Part shown: positions 52,617 to 61,244 of the stretch, piece after piece
Layout of the letters: each line of letters begins with the position of its first letter
Position numbering within the stretch: position 1 is the stretch's first letter
DNA from: SHVO01 sp964576515
GTDB lineage: Bacteria; Pseudomonadota; Alphaproteobacteria; Rhodospirillales; Rhodospirillaceae
Reading direction: 5' to 3'
Assembly: GCA_964576515.1 (NCBI GenBank)
Contig: CAZNUW010000006.1
Location: 170,370-234,369, forward strand
Length of the DNA stretch: 64,000 bases
Program-made: the position numbers and the translations under genes
The notes under the pieces: generated by a model
The model's input: the letters and a program-made list of their open reading frames with translations, nothing else
What the model was told of the DNA's origin: nothing
Database searches by the model: none

Positions 52617-53292
52617 GGCGGGCGCGAAACAGAAGCGGCGTCAGCATCAGCGCGAACATCGCGGCGATACGAATCTGCACCGTGGGCGAAATTCCGACGC
52701 CGATGGACAGTTGGCTCAGCTTGTCGGGCGAGACCGAAAACACGACGGCCATGGTCAAGGAGCCCGCGATGACGGCGACCAGGGCTGCCCCGGCAAGAGG
52801 CCATGCGATCGCAAGACGCTGCCGTAAGGCGAGAGCCAGCATCCCGGCGCCGATCAACACCGGGGCGATGCGCGTCACAAGGAAAACAACGGTGTCGGCC
52901 GGGCCTTGAAGCGCCGTCAGGGAGGGATCGCCGCCGGGCGGCAGGAGGTCCAGCGCCTGTAGGCTTTTGTAGATCGTCACCCATACAAGCACGGTTGCGA
53001 CCATCAGCGCCGCCCACATCGCCGCCGGACCCACGCCATTCCATGCGCGGGGATAGCGTGCGCCAAGGGCTCGAAGCTCGGGCCGCGCGATCATGCCGTG
53101 CGCGAGGTCGTCCACGGTCCCTAGACGCGCACGCGCCGCGGTCTGCGCGTCTTCGGCGTTCAGACCCGCGGTGCGCGCGTCGTGAACGGCGTCGTCGTAG
53201 TGATCGGAAAGTTCGCGCATGAACCGCCGCGCATGGCGATGGGCGACGCCGCCGCGCAGCAACCGGTCTTCCAGATCCTCAAACCGCGGCAT
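52597..53292 (-). CDS. Membrane protein with N-terminal permease-prefix-like domain, PadR-linked
   Basis: A 231-aa protein. Residues 1-75 are a helical cytosolic domain (EDLEDRLLRGGVAHRHARRFMRELSDHYDD) like the prefix domains found in proteins encoded next to PadR regulators. About four membrane segments follow. ATG 53292 has GGGAG upstream and lies inside the end of padR (14-base overlap), so the two are coupled. The function is unknown; this pairing is often autoregulated. Confidence 0.8.
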   Translation of the reverse strand: MPRFEDLEDRLLRGGVAHRHARRFMRELSDHYDDAVHDARTAGLNAEDAQTAARARLGTVDDLAHGMIARPELRALGARYPRAWNGVGPAAMWAALMVATVLVWVTIYKSLQALDLLPPGGDPSLTALQGPADTVVFLVTRIAPVLIGAGMLALALRQRLAIAWPLAGAALVAVIAGSLTMAVVFSVSPDKLSQLSIGVGISPTVQIRIAAMFALMLTPLLFRARLRRFSP

Positions 53293-53629
53293 GTTTGGCT
53301 CCCAAGACGATGTCCGCGACGGCATCGGTGATGCGCCGCCATTCGCCGATCATCGCGCTTAGACGCTTTTTCCCGGTCGCGGTAACGGCGTAATAGACCC
53401 GCGTGCGCCCGTTCACGGCCTTGCGCCGCGACTTTAGGCATCCCTGGCGCTCCAAAGCGTGCAAGATGGGGTAGACCACGCCCTCCCCCAAAGTGATCGC
53501 TTCGCCGCTCGCCGCTTCCACGGCCTGCACGATCTCGTAGCCGTACATTTCTTTGGCGGACAACAGCCGCAGCACCAGAAGTTCCGGCACGCCGGTCATG
53601 AAATCGGGATTGGATTTGCGCGGCGACAT
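53279..53629 (-). CDS. PadR-family transcriptional regulator
   Basis: A 116-aa PadR protein with the winged helix (LLVLRLLSAKEMYGYEIVQAV, EGVVYPILHALERQGCL) and the RVYYAVTATGKKRL wing. Overlaps the membrane-protein gene downstream. A striking operator of four ATACCT half-sites covers its promoter, so it is probably autorepressed. Confidence 0.93.
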   Translation of the reverse strand: MSPRKSNPDFMTGVPELLVLRLLSAKEMYGYEIVQAVEAASGEAITLGEGVVYPILHALERQGCLKSRRKAVNGRTRVYYAVTATGKKRLSAMIGEWRRITDAVADIVLGAKHAAV

Positions 53630-53638
53630 GGCGGTTTC

Positions 53639-53681
53639 ATACCTCGAAGTATAAGGTATTATACCTCATGGTTCGAGGTAT
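53639..53681. promoter_or_regulatory. PadR operator of four half-sites over a divergent promoter
   Basis: Two ATACCT-N9-AGGTAT palindromes (53639-53659 and 53661-53681) sit one base apart; the middle forms the perfect palindrome AGGTAT-T-ATACCT. On the minus strand TTGCAT-N16-TATAAT (53685-53658) gives a near-consensus padR promoter inside the operator. The operator also spans the start codon of the plus-strand gene at 53668. Confidence 0.75.
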
Positions 53682-54270
53682 GCAACGGCGCGCGCGGCGG
53701 ATCGTCCCGGTGTTTCTCACGGCGGCGGTTCACGCCGTGCTTTTGATGGGGCTCTTCGGCGTGCGTCCGCAGCCGCATCCTCTCGCCGAAGACGCGGCGC
53801 TGCCGGTGATGCTGCTGGAACGTGAGCAGGCGCGTCCATCGCCGATCCCACGGCCCGGCGCGGCTCTTGCCGCGCCCGCGCCGTTCGCGGTGACGATCAC
53901 GGTTCCCGATTTTCCTTTCGCGAATATCCCGCCGCCGGATCCTTCGCCATTGGACCCTTCGCCGCTGGGCGGCTATCTCGGCTGCGGCGTCGGACAGGCG
54001 CTGACCGCGGAGGAACGCGCGCGGTGCGACCGCTTACGCCAGGAGTTGTTCGCGCGTCCAGGGGCCGCGCCCGACACGGACGCTGATCGTGCCCGCGATC
54101 AGCGCTATGCGCGGGAGAAGGCCGTTCAGGATCATCCGCTTTTGCGCGTCTGCCACCGGCGCTCGGGCCCCGACCCCTTGTGTTTTAGACGCGGCTACGA
54201 AGTTCTCCACGGCGCCGCCGCGCGCGATTCCATCCCGCTACCGCTGGGCGATCCGGTGCGGCCCTGGTGA
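53668..54270 (+). CDS. Membrane-anchored proline-rich protein of unknown function
   Basis: A 200-aa protein with one N-terminal membrane segment (about residues 10-28, VPVFLTAAVHAVLLMGLFGV), a Pro-rich stretch (residues 45-105, with DPSPLDPSPLGG) and a charged C-terminal half with four cysteines. The N-terminus looks like TonB-type anchored proteins, but no TonB C-terminal domain is seen. The start may be ATG 53668 or ATG 53680; both lie in or next to the PadR operator. Confidence 0.7.
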   Translation: MVRGMQRRARRIVPVFLTAAVHAVLLMGLFGVRPQPHPLAEDAALPVMLLEREQARPSPIPRPGAALAAPAPFAVTITVPDFPFANIPPPDPSPLDPSPLGGYLGCGVGQALTAEERARCDRLRQELFARPGAAPDTDADRARDQRYAREKAVQDHPLLRVCHRRSGPDPLCFRRGYEVLHGAAARDSIPLPLGDPVRPW

Positions 54271-54361
54271 GGCGGCGGGCGCGATTGGTGTCGGCAATTC
54301 GCCTTCCCAAGGAATCGCTCAAGCGACCATAGCCGTCGTGCGAACTCTTGGGCTAACGGCT

Positions 54362-55615
54362 CTACGCAAAGCGCTTTTGTGCTTCACGCGTGAGCCCAAG
54401 GGCCACGGACAGGAGGTCGGATCCCTTCGTCGTCCGCGCGCCGGGCGCCGCGCGCGCGATCGCCGTGCGCACGGCGGGAACGCGCCCAGATCCTCCGGTA
54501 AAGAAAATCGTGTTGATATCCGCGGGTCTGAGACCCGCATCCCTAATGCACGCGGCGGCCGTACGGCTCAACCGTTCGGTTTTTTCCTTAATCGCACCAT
54601 CGAAGTCCGCTCGGGTCGCGATCGCTTCCAAAACGTCCTCAATAAAACCGAGAGGAAGCACGGCGCGTTCGGCGTCGCTGAGGACGATCTTGGCGTCCTC
54701 GACCGTGAAAGCGATGCGGTGGCCGAGGCGCTCGCGAACCACCTTCAAAAGGCGTGCGACCTTCTCCGGTTCTTGTGCGCCCGAAATGAGTTCAAGCAGC
54801 AACCGCTCGTTTCGGTACGTATAGGCGAAGTTGATCGTCGCCCATGTCGCGAGCTCGATGTAGAGACTGTTCGGCATGGGCAGGTTCTTCTCGATCAACC
54901 GCGTGCCGAGGCCCAGGGTCGGCATTACGGTATCGAGGCTGAAGAGGGCGTCGAAGTCGGTGCCGCCAATGCGGACGCCGTCGTTGGCGAGAATGTCCGA
55001 CGCGCGGTCGTCGCGCCGGCTTTGCTTCCGTCCGACGCGGATGACGGTGAAATCGGAGGTGCCGCCGCCGATGTCGGCGATCAGCACGGTTTCTTCCCCG
55101 GTGACGGTCTCCTCGTAGCGATAGGCGGCGGCAATCGGCTCATAGACGAAGGCCACGTTTCGGAAGCCGACCTTGTGCGCAATGCTTTCGAGGATCCCTT
55201 GGGCTCTTGCGTCGGCGGCGGCGTCATCGTCGACGAAGCGCACCGGACGGCCGTGCACCACGGACGTCAGCTCTAGACCCATAAAAGCCTCGGCCTTCGT
55301 CTTGAGATGGCGGACAAACGTCTCCACGACGTCCCGCAGCGGCACCTTGCGCTTGCCGAGGGAGGTTTTCTCGTCGATCAGGGAAGATGCGAGGATCGAC
55401 TTAAGGGCCCGCATCAGGCGGCCCTCGTGCTGGGCGACATAAGAGGCGATGGCCTCGGCGCCGAACAGTACGCGATTGTCGTTTTCGTAGTCGAAGAACA
55501 CGGCGCTCGGAAGAAGCGTGGCGTCGCCTTCGACGGGAGCCAGGGTGGGCGTGCCGCCGCGCATCACGCCGATGGCGGAGTTGGAGGTGCCGAAATCCAG
55601 GCCGCAGGCGGTCAT
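54362..55615 (-). CDS. Hsp70-family protein (YegD-like)
   Basis: A 417-aa actin-fold ATPase with phosphate motif 1 GLDFGTSNSAIGV, phosphate motif 2 ADIGGGTSDFTV and adenosine motif FFTGGSGRVPAVRTAI. The DnaK substrate-binding domain is absent, as in YegD-type proteins. No DnaJ or GrpE gene is nearby. ATG 55615 has AAGGGGGG upstream. It marks the last typical high-GC gene before the lower-GC right end. Confidence 0.9.
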   Translation of the reverse strand: MTACGLDFGTSNSAIGVMRGGTPTLAPVEGDATLLPSAVFFDYENDNRVLFGAEAIASYVAQHEGRLMRALKSILASSLIDEKTSLGKRKVPLRDVVETFVRHLKTKAEAFMGLELTSVVHGRPVRFVDDDAAADARAQGILESIAHKVGFRNVAFVYEPIAAAYRYEETVTGEETVLIADIGGGTSDFTVIRVGRKQSRRDDRASDILANDGVRIGGTDFDALFSLDTVMPTLGLGTRLIEKNLPMPNSLYIELATWATINFAYTYRNERLLLELISGAQEPEKVARLLKVVRERLGHRIAFTVEDAKIVLSDAERAVLPLGFIEDVLEAIATRADFDGAIKEKTERLSRTAAACIRDAGLRPADINTIFFTGGSGRVPAVRTAIARAAPGARTTKGSDLLSVALGLTREAQKRFA

Positions 55616-55712
55616 GTGAATCCCCCCTTGGGAGTTGAAAGGGGATGTCATTTATGACGCGAGGCCGTGCCTTGCCAGACTGTTTCTTTTGGCCTAAAGT
55701 CGGCTTGATACT

Positions 55713-55745
55713 GGGATGTCCGGAAAGCGGGCGTCCCTTTTTTTT
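55713..55745 (+). terminator. Orphan plus-strand intrinsic terminator
   Basis: GGGATGTCC and GGGCGTCCC can pair over nine positions (two G-U pairs) and are followed by eight T on the plus strand. No plus-strand gene ends here. A promoter-like TTGCCA-N17-TAAAGT lies at 55672-55700 in the same direction. Confidence 0.6.
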
Positions 55746-55818
55746 ATGGCATGGAGATAAGCGCGTGTTACGCGGCGTGCCATAGGTGATGAAGATGGGC
55801 ACTGCTGGACGTTGAAAG

Positions 55819-56298
55819 TTAGATATTTCGATCAGCGTCGTTCCCGGCGTTGCGTGCGTCATTTTCTGGAATACGATTTAGCCAATTATTGAAAGCCGTG
55901 TCAGGTGCGAAGACCAAGGGGATGTCGAAGGGTAGGAACCGCCCGCGCACCATAAAATAGATGTACCGCGTACCTTTTACTGACCGCAGCTGGCGGCTTT
56001 TCACCTCCGAGAGCGGTAGGGTTTTTGAACGAAGTCCCCGGCGCACAGTTACTGAGTGTTCGTCGATGGTGACGGTAAAGCGAATGGCGTCCAAGACGCA
56101 GTAAACGCAGAAGGCAAGGAAACCTCCGCCGAAGCCAATCCTCATGAGTAACTGAGCTACTGATTGAGGCTCCCCGTTACCTCCAAATAGTAGGGCAAGT
56201 GCCAGCAACGCCATTATTCCGCCACCGATGACCTCGAACCACCAGCGGCCGGTCGTAAGTCGATAGCTGCGGGGGTATTCCGGTAGCTTGTTGGGCAT
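55819..56298 (-). CDS. Small membrane protein with PH-like domain, unknown function
   Basis: A 159-aa protein with two membrane segments (about residues 21-40 and 50-70) followed by a beta-rich region (FTVTIDEHSVTVRRGLRSKTLPLSEVKS) that looks like a bacterial PH domain. No specific family was recognised. It is the first gene in the lower-GC part of the window. Confidence 0.7.
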   Translation of the reverse strand: MPNKLPEYPRSYRLTTGRWWFEVIGGGIMALLALALLFGGNGEPQSVAQLLMRIGFGGGFLAFCVYCVLDAIRFTVTIDEHSVTVRRGLRSKTLPLSEVKSRQLRSVKGTRYIYFMVRGRFLPFDIPLVFAPDTAFNNWLNRIPENDARNAGNDADRNI

Positions 56299-56694
56299 CA
56301 GATTCTGGCGTTCCAGATTGTAATCTTACGCGTTAGAGCCAAGTTCCGGTGCCCATCTTTATTACGGAATGGGGGTCCCCACGGCCATATAACCGTTAAC
56401 CCCATATTGCTGAGGCTAGCGGTCAAAAAACCTGTGAACAGAACCAACTGGTAACCTAGCGACCACCACAGCTTCAGCAAAAAAAATGCGGCAACTGTCG
56501 ATCCGCGACGAAGAAACCGCCCTCATTATACAGTTGATCAAGGCCGTGACCGTGTTTCCGCACTGAGAGCGGCTGGTAGATAGAAGCAAAAGGCGAGATT
56601 GGCCGGATGGCCAATCTCGTCGAAGGTAAAACCGGACAAAATCAATGTTCGGCAAAGGTGGTTGGGAGCGCGCAGCCACCGTTACTTGCAACTC
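56299..56694. other. Intergenic region with hairpin and a short open frame
   Basis: About 400 bases between the PH-like gene and ccoS. It contains a strong hairpin at 56591-56616 and a 26-codon plus-strand frame at 56486-56566 whose start (MRQLSIRDEETALIIQLIKA) vaguely resembles small antitoxins. Short minus-strand frames overlap the same bases. None has convincing support as a gene. Confidence 0.5.
56591..56616 (-). terminator. Hairpin downstream of ccoS
   Basis: CGAGATTGGCC and GGCCAATCTCG form a perfect 11-bp stem with a four-base loop. On the minus strand it is followed by CCTTTTGC, a weak T-tract. It lies about 80 bases after the ccoS stop and probably ends the cco transcript. Confidence 0.55.
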
Positions 56695-56850
56695 TTAAGA
56701 GCGCCCGTTCCGTTCATCTTCATAAAGAATTCGCTCGGCCGCCCCCTCGAGATCCTGATATTGCCCGCTCTTCAACGACCACAAAAAAGCGACCAGACCG
56801 ACAACACCAAGAACGAACGAAACTGGAATAAGAAACGACAGTATATTCAT
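56695..56850 (-). CDS. ccoS: cbb3-type cytochrome oxidase assembly protein CcoS
   Basis: A 51-aa protein starting MNILSFLIPVSFVLG, with one membrane helix (about residues 4-25) and the family's FLWSLKSGQYQDLEGAAERI and a short acidic end (YEDE). CcoS is needed to insert heme and copper into cbb3 oxidase. The ATG is five bases after the ccoI stop. Confidence 0.92.
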   Translation of the reverse strand: MNILSFLIPVSFVLGVVGLVAFLWSLKSGQYQDLEGAAERILYEDERNGRS

Positions 56851-56855
56851 TTAAG

Positions 56856-59153
56856 TTACCGTGGACTCACAGCGGTCGCGAATAACGGACGGCGCTGCGT
56901 GCCCATCTTGCGTCCCACGCCACAATAGGGCGCGTCCCTGAACAGCCGCATCGCGTTGATCACGACCACCAGTGAAGAGCTTGACATGGCTAATGCGGCA
57001 ACAAGTGGCGTAATAAATCCAGCGGCAGCGAATGGAAGAGCAACAGCATTGTACAATATCGCAAAAGCAAAGTTTTGGTGGATCAGTGATCTTGCGCGCT
57101 TCGCGATAGTTAAGACCGACGTGACCGCATTGAGACTGCTGCGCATAAACACGAGGTCGGCAGCATTGCGCCCAATGTCTGATGCACTTGATGGTGCCAT
57201 CGACACGTAGGCAGCTGCCAGAGCCGGAGCGTCATTGAGACCGTCACCAATCATCAGTGTGCGACGTCCGGCCTCTGTCAGTTGTTGTAATCTGCGCACC
57301 TTGTCACCGGGCCGCATGCCGCCGGTATATTGTTCTATACCGATCTTCGCAGCTACTTTTTCGACGGCAAAGACCTGATCTCCCGACAGAATTTCCATGG
57401 AAAACTCATTATCCCTCAGGTGGGAAATGAGGTGCCTCGCACCGGGCCTCAATTGCTCCTCAAATGCGAAGGCCGCAACCAACTTGCCCTCACGTGCGAG
57501 AACCGTATGGGGTTCATCGAGCAGCTTGTGCGTGCCGTCCGCCACATCCAATGCCCAGTCCGCGCGACCGAGGCGATAATATGATCCGTTGCAATGCGCT
57601 TCGATACCGGCACCAGGAATTTCTGTCACGCGATCAGCGGTCGCCGCGAGTGGTCCGCATGCGATAGAGGATTCTACAATGGCACGCGCATACGGATGAT
57701 GCGAGCGCACGGCCAAGCTAGCCGCCAATCGCAACGACTGGATGTCCAATTGCGCTAGATTTTTGAGATGCGGCGTACCGGTTGTCAGTGTTCCGGTTTT
57801 ATCGAAGACAACCGTATCAACTTCAGCAAGGCGCTCAAGGGCCGCACCATCCTTGATTAGAACGCCCTGAGTAAATAGCCGTCCCGCCGCGACAACTTGT
57901 ACCATGGGAACCGCGAGACCAAGCGCACAAGGACATGTAATAATGAGGACGGCGATGGCTATATTTGCCGCGTGATGATAGTCCCCCACAGCCACTACCC
58001 AACCAAAAAAAGCAAGCAATGCAGCACCATGCACAACCGGTGCATAAAGTGCGGATGCTTTGTCCGCCAGACGCCGATAGCCGGAGCGCCCAGCTTCGGC
58101 AGCGGTCATAAGGCGAATCATTTCCGCTAGATAGGAGTTTTCAGCCGTGGCTATCGCCCGAAGGCGGAGCGGGTTTGTAAGGTTCAGCGTACCCGCTTCA
58201 ATAAATGCACCCACTGCAACCGCCTGTGGTGCATTTTCGCCGGTGATGACGGAGCGATCAGTTTCAGAAGCACCCGATATAACACAAGCATCGACCGGAA
58301 TACGCTCGCCAGCCGCTACCAGAAGCGTCATGTCCGGGCCAATCTTATCGACAGGCATATATACACGACTTCCATCGTCACGTTCGATAGACGCTCCTCC
58401 TTGCGTCAATCGGGCAAGATTGTTGACGGTCCTGCGCGCTCTAGCCCTCGTAAAATTATCCAAAGAGCGGCCAATCAAAAGGAAAAACAGCAGCATCACA
58501 ACGGCATCGAAATAAGCGTGTGGACCACCATTGAGCGTATCGTAAACGCTCATGGCAAAGGCAAGACTGATACCGATCGAAATCGGCACATCCATATTTG
58601 TGCGTCCATGGCGTAGCGCTGCCCAAGCGGAACGGTAAAAGATACGCCCGGAATAAACGAGCACAGGAAGAGTTATGAGCGCCGAGATGAGATGAAATAA
58701 GTCACGCAAACCACCATCTGCACCAGACCAAACGGATACGGACAGCAGCATGACATTTCCCGCAGCAAATCCCGCTACGGCAAGCGCCCGCATTAACTCG
58801 GCTTGGTTGGCATCAACCGTGCCGTCATCGCTATTACCAAAGTGGCCGGGATGGCCAATCGCCTGAAGTGTTTCAATGATCGGCGGGGGGGATATTTGGT
58901 CCCGCCATCGCACCATCACACTTTTTGTGCTTAGGTTTGCCCGAGCACCTTCCACGCCCTCTAGCTTTGTCAACGCGCCTTCAATAGACCTCAAGCAGCC
59001 GCCACAACGGATCGATGGTACCGAGACATGAATCTCACGAAGCCCGCTTGACACGATGCGCGAGGCTAACAGAACCTCTTCACGTGACGATTCCGAGCCG
59101 GAGGTTTGAGCGCCATGGTCTGACGCCTTAGACGGGGAAATTCCGAAATCCAT
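56856..59153 (-). CDS. ccoI: Copper-transporting P-type ATPase CcoI/FixI
   Basis: A 765-aa P1B-type ATPase that supplies copper for the oxidase. It has one HMA domain (Cys50-x2-Cys53, SIRCGGCLRSIE), about eight membrane helices, the ion site CPC near residue 405, the phosphorylation site DKTGTLTTGTP (Asp near 449) and the GDGLNDAPAL hinge. The position between the DUF2189 gene (nine bases upstream) and ccoS identifies it as CcoI rather than CopA. Confidence 0.95.
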   Translation of the reverse strand: MDFGISPSKASDHGAQTSGSESSREEVLLASRIVSSGLREIHVSVPSIRCGGCLRSIEGALTKLEGVEGARANLSTKSVMVRWRDQISPPPIIETLQAIGHPGHFGNSDDGTVDANQAELMRALAVAGFAAGNVMLLSVSVWSGADGGLRDLFHLISALITLPVLVYSGRIFYRSAWAALRHGRTNMDVPISIGISLAFAMSVYDTLNGGPHAYFDAVVMLLFFLLIGRSLDNFTRARARRTVNNLARLTQGGASIERDDGSRVYMPVDKIGPDMTLLVAAGERIPVDACVISGASETDRSVITGENAPQAVAVGAFIEAGTLNLTNPLRLRAIATAENSYLAEMIRLMTAAEAGRSGYRRLADKASALYAPVVHGAALLAFFGWVVAVGDYHHAANIAIAVLIITCPCALGLAVPMVQVVAAGRLFTQGVLIKDGAALERLAEVDTVVFDKTGTLTTGTPHLKNLAQLDIQSLRLAASLAVRSHHPYARAIVESSIACGPLAATADRVTEIPGAGIEAHCNGSYYRLGRADWALDVADGTHKLLDEPHTVLAREGKLVAAFAFEEQLRPGARHLISHLRDNEFSMEILSGDQVFAVEKVAAKIGIEQYTGGMRPGDKVRRLQQLTEAGRRTLMIGDGLNDAPALAAAYVSMAPSSASDIGRNAADLVFMRSSLNAVTSVLTIAKRARSLIHQNFAFAILYNAVALPFAAAGFITPLVAALAMSSSSLVVVINAMRLFRDAPYCGVGRKMGTQRRPLFATAVSPR

Positions 59154-59162
59154 CCGGACTTC

Positions 59163-60011
59163 CTACGCGAAATCCTGAGTGCCTGTCGGCGAGAGCTTCT
59201 GCGCTGGACCACGCATAGTCACAAAAGCATGCCATGTGGCATGCCCGAGGATAGGAAATACAACGATAAGGCCCACAAGCGCCGTTGCAACGCTGAGCAC
59301 GAACAATGCGACCACAATGGCCGCCCAACTCAACATCACGGGAAGATTGTTCCAGACAATTGCCATGCTATGGCCCATGGCAGTGAACGCGTCGACACGC
59401 TCGTCGAAAAGACGCGGAACCGCAAATACACTAATAGCAAAAGCAAAAGCAGCAAAGAGGCCGCCGATAAAAGACCCGACCATCAGAAGCATCCAGCCTT
59501 TTGGCGTCCCTAACAACTCGGGAATAATAGCTTCGAGACCGCCAAATGGACGAAAGCCATAAAAAAGCGCATAAAGCAGAACTGCGGCCCTATTCCAGAG
59601 CACCATAAGTAAACATAGCAGCAGTCCGACAAAGACGATTTGACCTCCGGAAGCCGCCTTCACAAATATCATCTCTTTCAGCGTAACGATGCGGCCAGAT
59701 GCCAGAGCTTTACTTTTTTCATAGAGTCCGGCCGCCACCAGTGGCGCAATGACTAGAAATCCGGACAGAGCCGGGAACAGAATATAGTCGTACTCAAGAT
59801 AAAAAATGCTGGCGACGACCGCGAGGGACACACAAAATACGAGTAGTCCGTAAATCAAACTGGGACCAGGCTGCCGCACGAAATCCTGCCAACCTGCCGT
59901 CAACCACGACACAGCTGTTCCGGGCGACGCCGTACGGCGCCAGTTCGTACTGACTGGTGCGAGCGGGGGAACAATCTTTGGAAGATCGTCCGTTTGCCTG
60001 ATAGCCGTCAT
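59163..60011 (-). CDS. DUF2189 membrane protein
   Basis: A 282-aa protein with about six membrane segments, beginning after a 60-residue cytosolic N-terminus. It has the DUF2189 features GWQDFVRQPGPSLIYGL, PALSGFLVIAPLVAAGLYEKS and FPILGHATWHAFVTM. Function is unknown. GGAGG precedes the ATG. It stands inside the cco operon where ccoG/ccoH are usual, suggesting a role in oxidase assembly or metal/heme handling; that is inference. Confidence 0.85.
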   Translation of the reverse strand: MTAIRQTDDLPKIVPPLAPVSTNWRRTASPGTAVSWLTAGWQDFVRQPGPSLIYGLLVFCVSLAVVASIFYLEYDYILFPALSGFLVIAPLVAAGLYEKSKALASGRIVTLKEMIFVKAASGGQIVFVGLLLCLLMVLWNRAAVLLYALFYGFRPFGGLEAIIPELLGTPKGWMLLMVGSFIGGLFAAFAFAISVFAVPRLFDERVDAFTAMGHSMAIVWNNLPVMLSWAAIVVALFVLSVATALVGLIVVFPILGHATWHAFVTMRGPAQKLSPTGTQDFA

Positions 60012-60028
60012 GTCAATGGCCTCCGTCC

Positions 60029-60211
60029 CTAACAGGATGATCGTGCAGCACGAAATCGTCCGTCCTCACCCTGCTCTTTAAGGTGCGGCACGCAATCTGG
60101 TTGCGAACGAATGGACGCCGACAGAAGATGAAGATTGCCGACAATGAAGAACCCCAAAATCATGGCGATGGCAGCGCCCAGAAAAAGGCATGTTTTTGAA
60201 TGGGCAGTCAT
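60029..60211 (-). CDS. 60-aa single-helix membrane protein in the cco operon
   Basis: One membrane helix (residues 8-28) followed by a short outer segment with two cysteines and the motif SQPDCVPHLKEQGEDG, ending FRAARSSC. From memory, small proteins with an SQPDCVPH stretch occur in other cbb3 operons; I cannot verify this here. Its ATG overlaps the ccoP stop by four bases (ATGA), strong evidence that it is translated. Confidence 0.75.
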   Translation of the reverse strand: MTAHSKTCLFLGAAIAMILGFFIVGNLHLLSASIRSQPDCVPHLKEQGEDGRFRAARSSC

Positions 60212-61089
60212 TGCCGCTGGCCGGTACGGTCAATGACATACAACGTGAGTACCTTTCGATCGACGAGGCTAAGCCGCTCTTCCCAAGTCGGCATATGCCC
60301 CTGACGGCCACCGTAAACCGTCGTGTAGATCGATTTCCTGTCGCCGCCATAAAGCCAAAAACTGTCTACTAAGTTAGGAGCTCCAAGCATTGTGTTGCCC
60401 GTCGCATTCACGCCATGGCAAGCCGCGCAATATGTCGCAAAGACCTTCCGACCAGCAGCGGCGCGCTCAGTTGAAATCGTTGCGGTCGCTTCCGGGTGAG
60501 ACTGCAGATAAACATAGTCCACCGCGCGATTCACCGTTTCTTCATCTAGCAGTTGGTCTTTTCCCCACGCTGGCATAAGCGATCTGCGGCTACGGGCATG
60601 GTCGGCGTTCACCCCCACGCGAATGGTTTCAAAAACGGCTTCGGACGTTCCACCCCATAACCAAGCATCATCGGCCAGGTTAGGAAATCCCGGTCCGCCA
60701 GTTGCTTCAATACCGTGGCAGGCTGCGCAATTATCGCCAAAAAGCGCATGTCCGGCCTCGCGAACATATTCCATAAGCGCGGGATCCGCCTGAATTGTCG
60801 CGAAGTCCTCTTTCTCAATGCGCGACGTCCACGGGGAACGTGCCTCAACCGCGGCGCTCAATTCGCTGGCCACCTCGCGCCGCGTATCGGTTTGCAGCAC
60901 ACCCTTGGTATATGTCGTCCCCAGAGGCCATGCTGGCATCAGTATCCACCAGACGACTGAGAACAAAACGGCGATGGCCAGAAAAACCCATACCAGACGC
61001 GGCACGGCCGTGTTGAGTTCCTTAATTCCGTTCCATTCGTGTCCCGTGGTCGCATGGCCGGTATAGGGGTCGCGTTCGACTACACCCAT
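60208..61089 (-). CDS. ccoP: cbb3-type cytochrome c oxidase subunit III (diheme)
   Basis: CcoP passes electrons from cytochrome c to CcoO. The 293-aa product has one membrane helix (about residues 31-52) and two heme c sites CAACH at 121-125 and 221-225 with downstream axial methionines in LMPAWG and HMPTWE. It lacks the second N-terminal helix of some CcoP proteins. It overlaps ccoQ by ten bases. Confidence 0.96.
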   Translation of the reverse strand: MGVVERDPYTGHATTGHEWNGIKELNTAVPRLVWVFLAIAVLFSVVWWILMPAWPLGTTYTKGVLQTDTRREVASELSAAVEARSPWTSRIEKEDFATIQADPALMEYVREAGHALFGDNCAACHGIEATGGPGFPNLADDAWLWGGTSEAVFETIRVGVNADHARSRRSLMPAWGKDQLLDEETVNRAVDYVYLQSHPEATATISTERAAAGRKVFATYCAACHGVNATGNTMLGAPNLVDSFWLYGGDRKSIYTTVYGGRQGHMPTWEERLSLVDRKVLTLYVIDRTGQRQ

Positions 61090-61244
61090 GGCCCGTCCTC
61101 GTCATTCATGATACTGTTTTTCGCGTACTTGAACCGCTCACGATTGCTCGGCCAGAAGGTGTAAATCAGCACGCCGATCGACAATACGATGAGATAAAAG
61201 AGTCCCCAGGACTTGGCGAAAGCCACTAGCGTTTCATGATTCAT
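61080..61244 (-). CDS. ccoQ: cbb3-type cytochrome oxidase subunit CcoQ
   Basis: A 54-aa protein, MNHETLVAFAKSWG start, one membrane helix (about residues 14-34, LFYLIVLSIGVLIYTFWP) and the family's FWPSNRERFKYAKNSIM tail ending in acidic residues. CcoQ stabilises the complex. It overlaps the ccoO stop by four bases (ATGA) and the ccoP start by ten. Confidence 0.93.
   Translation of the reverse strand: MNHETLVAFAKSWGLFYLIVLSIGVLIYTFWPSNRERFKYAKNSIMNDEDGPWV

Noticed and set aside
56298..56691. Two small minus-strand open frames of 60 and 91 codons
   Set aside because: No family resemblance and no ribosome sites; one crosses the hairpin that probably ends the cco transcript.
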